Assembly (NCBI GenBank): GCA_020851835.1
Contig: JADZBZ010000051.1
Span: forward strand, 1-7,413
Reading direction: 5' to 3'
Length of the DNA stretch: 7,413 bases
Origin: Acidobacteriota bacterium
GTDB taxonomy: Bacteria > Acidobacteriota > Vicinamibacteria > Vicinamibacterales > UBA2999
Shown: positions 7,134-7,413 of the stretch, piece by piece
Position numbering within the stretch: position 1 is the first letter of the stretch
How the letters are laid out: every line of letters begins with the position of its first letter
Translations under genes and position numbers: made by a program
Notes under the pieces: generated by a model
What the model was told of the DNA's origin: nothing
Database searches by the model: none
Seen by the model: the letters and a program-made list of their open reading frames with translations, nothing else

Positions 7134-7196
7134 ACCTTCGGCGGCCCAGCTTCGGTGGGCGAGATTAGGCGGGCGAGATTCGGTGGGCGAGATTAG
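7127..7196. repeat. Five tandem 14-bp repeat units
   Basis: Five consecutive 14-nt units start at 7127, 7141, 7155, 7169 and 7183. They read GCGGCCCACCTTCG, GCGGCCCAGCTTCG, GTGGGCGAGATTAG, GCGGGCGAGATTCG and GTGGGCGAGATTAG. Units 1-2 differ by one base, units 3 and 5 are identical, and unit 4 differs from them at two positions. The two subtypes share the frame G[CT]GG.C.A..TT.G. GCCCACC (7130-7136) is also an inverted match to GGTGGGC (7154-7160). The array lies between the OmpA stop and the terminator-like hairpin and is not coding. Confidence 0.85.
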
Positions 7197-7197
7197 G

Positions 7198-7230
7198 AGC
7201 GCCGGGACTTTTAGTCCCGGCGTTCGTTTG
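7198..7230 (+). terminator. Perfect-stem hairpin: intrinsic terminator or REP-like palindrome
   Basis: CGCCGGGACT (7200-7209) and AGTCCCGGCG (7213-7222) form a perfect 10-bp stem around a TTT loop, extended by one G·U and one A-U pair outward. The plus-strand 3' side continues TTCGTTTG, a broken T-tract, which fits Rho-independent termination of the VWFA/OmpA transcript. The minus-strand side has no T-run, so it would serve the plus strand better. Its almost perfect palindromy also resembles dispersed REP-type elements. Confidence 0.75.
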
Positions 7231-7264
7231 TACGGCACGACCGCGCCCACTTCCGTGCGATCGC

Positions 7265-7413
7265 CTAGCGTGCCAGCTCGTAGACGGCCGCACCGCCGAA
7301 GTCTCCGTGACGCCGGGCACCGCGGCCGGTCAGCCACGCGTCCAGCGCGCGGGCGTAATCCTGATCCCATGCGCCGGTGTGCACCACCACGTGAGTGGTC
7401 CCTGCCGCCATCA
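7265..7413 (-). CDS. C-terminal end of a paralogue of the GT-C-like membrane protein; truncated by window edge
   Basis: Reading the minus strand from the right edge to a TAG at 7267-7265 gives at least 48 residues. They begin MAAGTTHVVVH, the Met being internal or coincidental, and end GGAAVYELAR. They align with the last 50 residues of the membrane protein at 2007-4025: AGTTHVVVH is shared exactly, followed by a WL..RGAR match and a (V/I)YE(L/M).R ending. Roughly half the positions are identical by eye, with two small gaps. The visible part would be the soluble C-terminal tail; the membrane helices would lie to the right of the window. It converges on the plus-strand OmpA gene, 178 nt away. 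It could be a full paralogue or a remnant; the window cannot tell. Confidence 0.75.
   Translation of the reverse strand, partial: MAAGTTHVVVHTGAWDQDYARALDAWLTGRGARRHGDFGGAAVYELAR

Noticed and set aside
7127..7196. CRISPR-like array
   Set aside because: The 14-bp units are directly adjacent with no spacers, and no cas gene is present.
7050..7370. Minus-strand open frame (106 codons) across the OmpA 3' end and repeat block
   Set aside because: It runs through the terminator hairpin and tandem array, shows no domain, and conflicts with the frame of the paralogous C-terminus at 7265-7413.

Overview
The window is GC-rich, bacterial and gene-dense. It most likely comes from an acidobacterium, perhaps of the Vicinamibacteria type. 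Three things point there: an exported VWFA protein of the kind expanded in Acidobacteria (the TIGR03436-like 'VWFA-related' family), an exported protein whose N-terminal region resembles that of large acidobacterial M1-type peptidases, and an OmpA-type envelope protein with a coiled-coil stalk. This assignment rests on recalled family features; no search was run.

Layout: positions 1-5221 carry four genes on the minus strand, read from right to left. They are a class I PLP-dependent aminotransferase (5221-4022), a polytopic membrane protein resembling GT-C glycosyltransferases (4025-2007, start overlapping the aminotransferase stop as GTGA), a membrane-anchored SpoIIE/RsbU-type PP2C phosphatase (1874-681), and the start of an exported protein cut by the left edge (655 to beyond 1). 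The first pair looks translationally coupled. The second pair is separated by 25 nt. A gap of about 130 nt between the pairs holds a small hairpin and a -10-like hexamer, so the four genes may form two transcription units.

A divergent intergenic region (5222-5416) contains an AT-rich stretch, about 38% GC by hand count over 5301-5410. It leads into two plus-strand envelope genes: the VWFA protein (5417-6364) and, 44 nt downstream behind a near-perfect Shine-Dalgarno, the OmpA-domain protein (6409-7086). After them come five tandem 14-bp units and a strong palindromic hairpin that acts as, or resembles, a terminator. The right edge (7265-7413, minus strand) is the 3' end of another gene. Its last 48 codons are clearly related to the C-terminus of the GT-C-like membrane protein at 2007-4025, so two paralogues flank the VWFA/OmpA pair.

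How the genes may work together: most products are predicted to sit in or act at the cell envelope (exported peptidase-like protein, membrane phosphatase, polytopic membrane enzyme, VWFA protein, peptidoglycan-binding OmpA protein). Nothing in the sequence ties them into one pathway. No stretch longer than 300 nt lacks a gene. I saw no tRNA, rRNA, CRISPR array, insertion sequence or toxin-antitoxin pair. The genes are mostly of ordinary families. The most unusual signals are the 3' intergenic repeat/palindrome block and the paralogous C-terminus at the edge.
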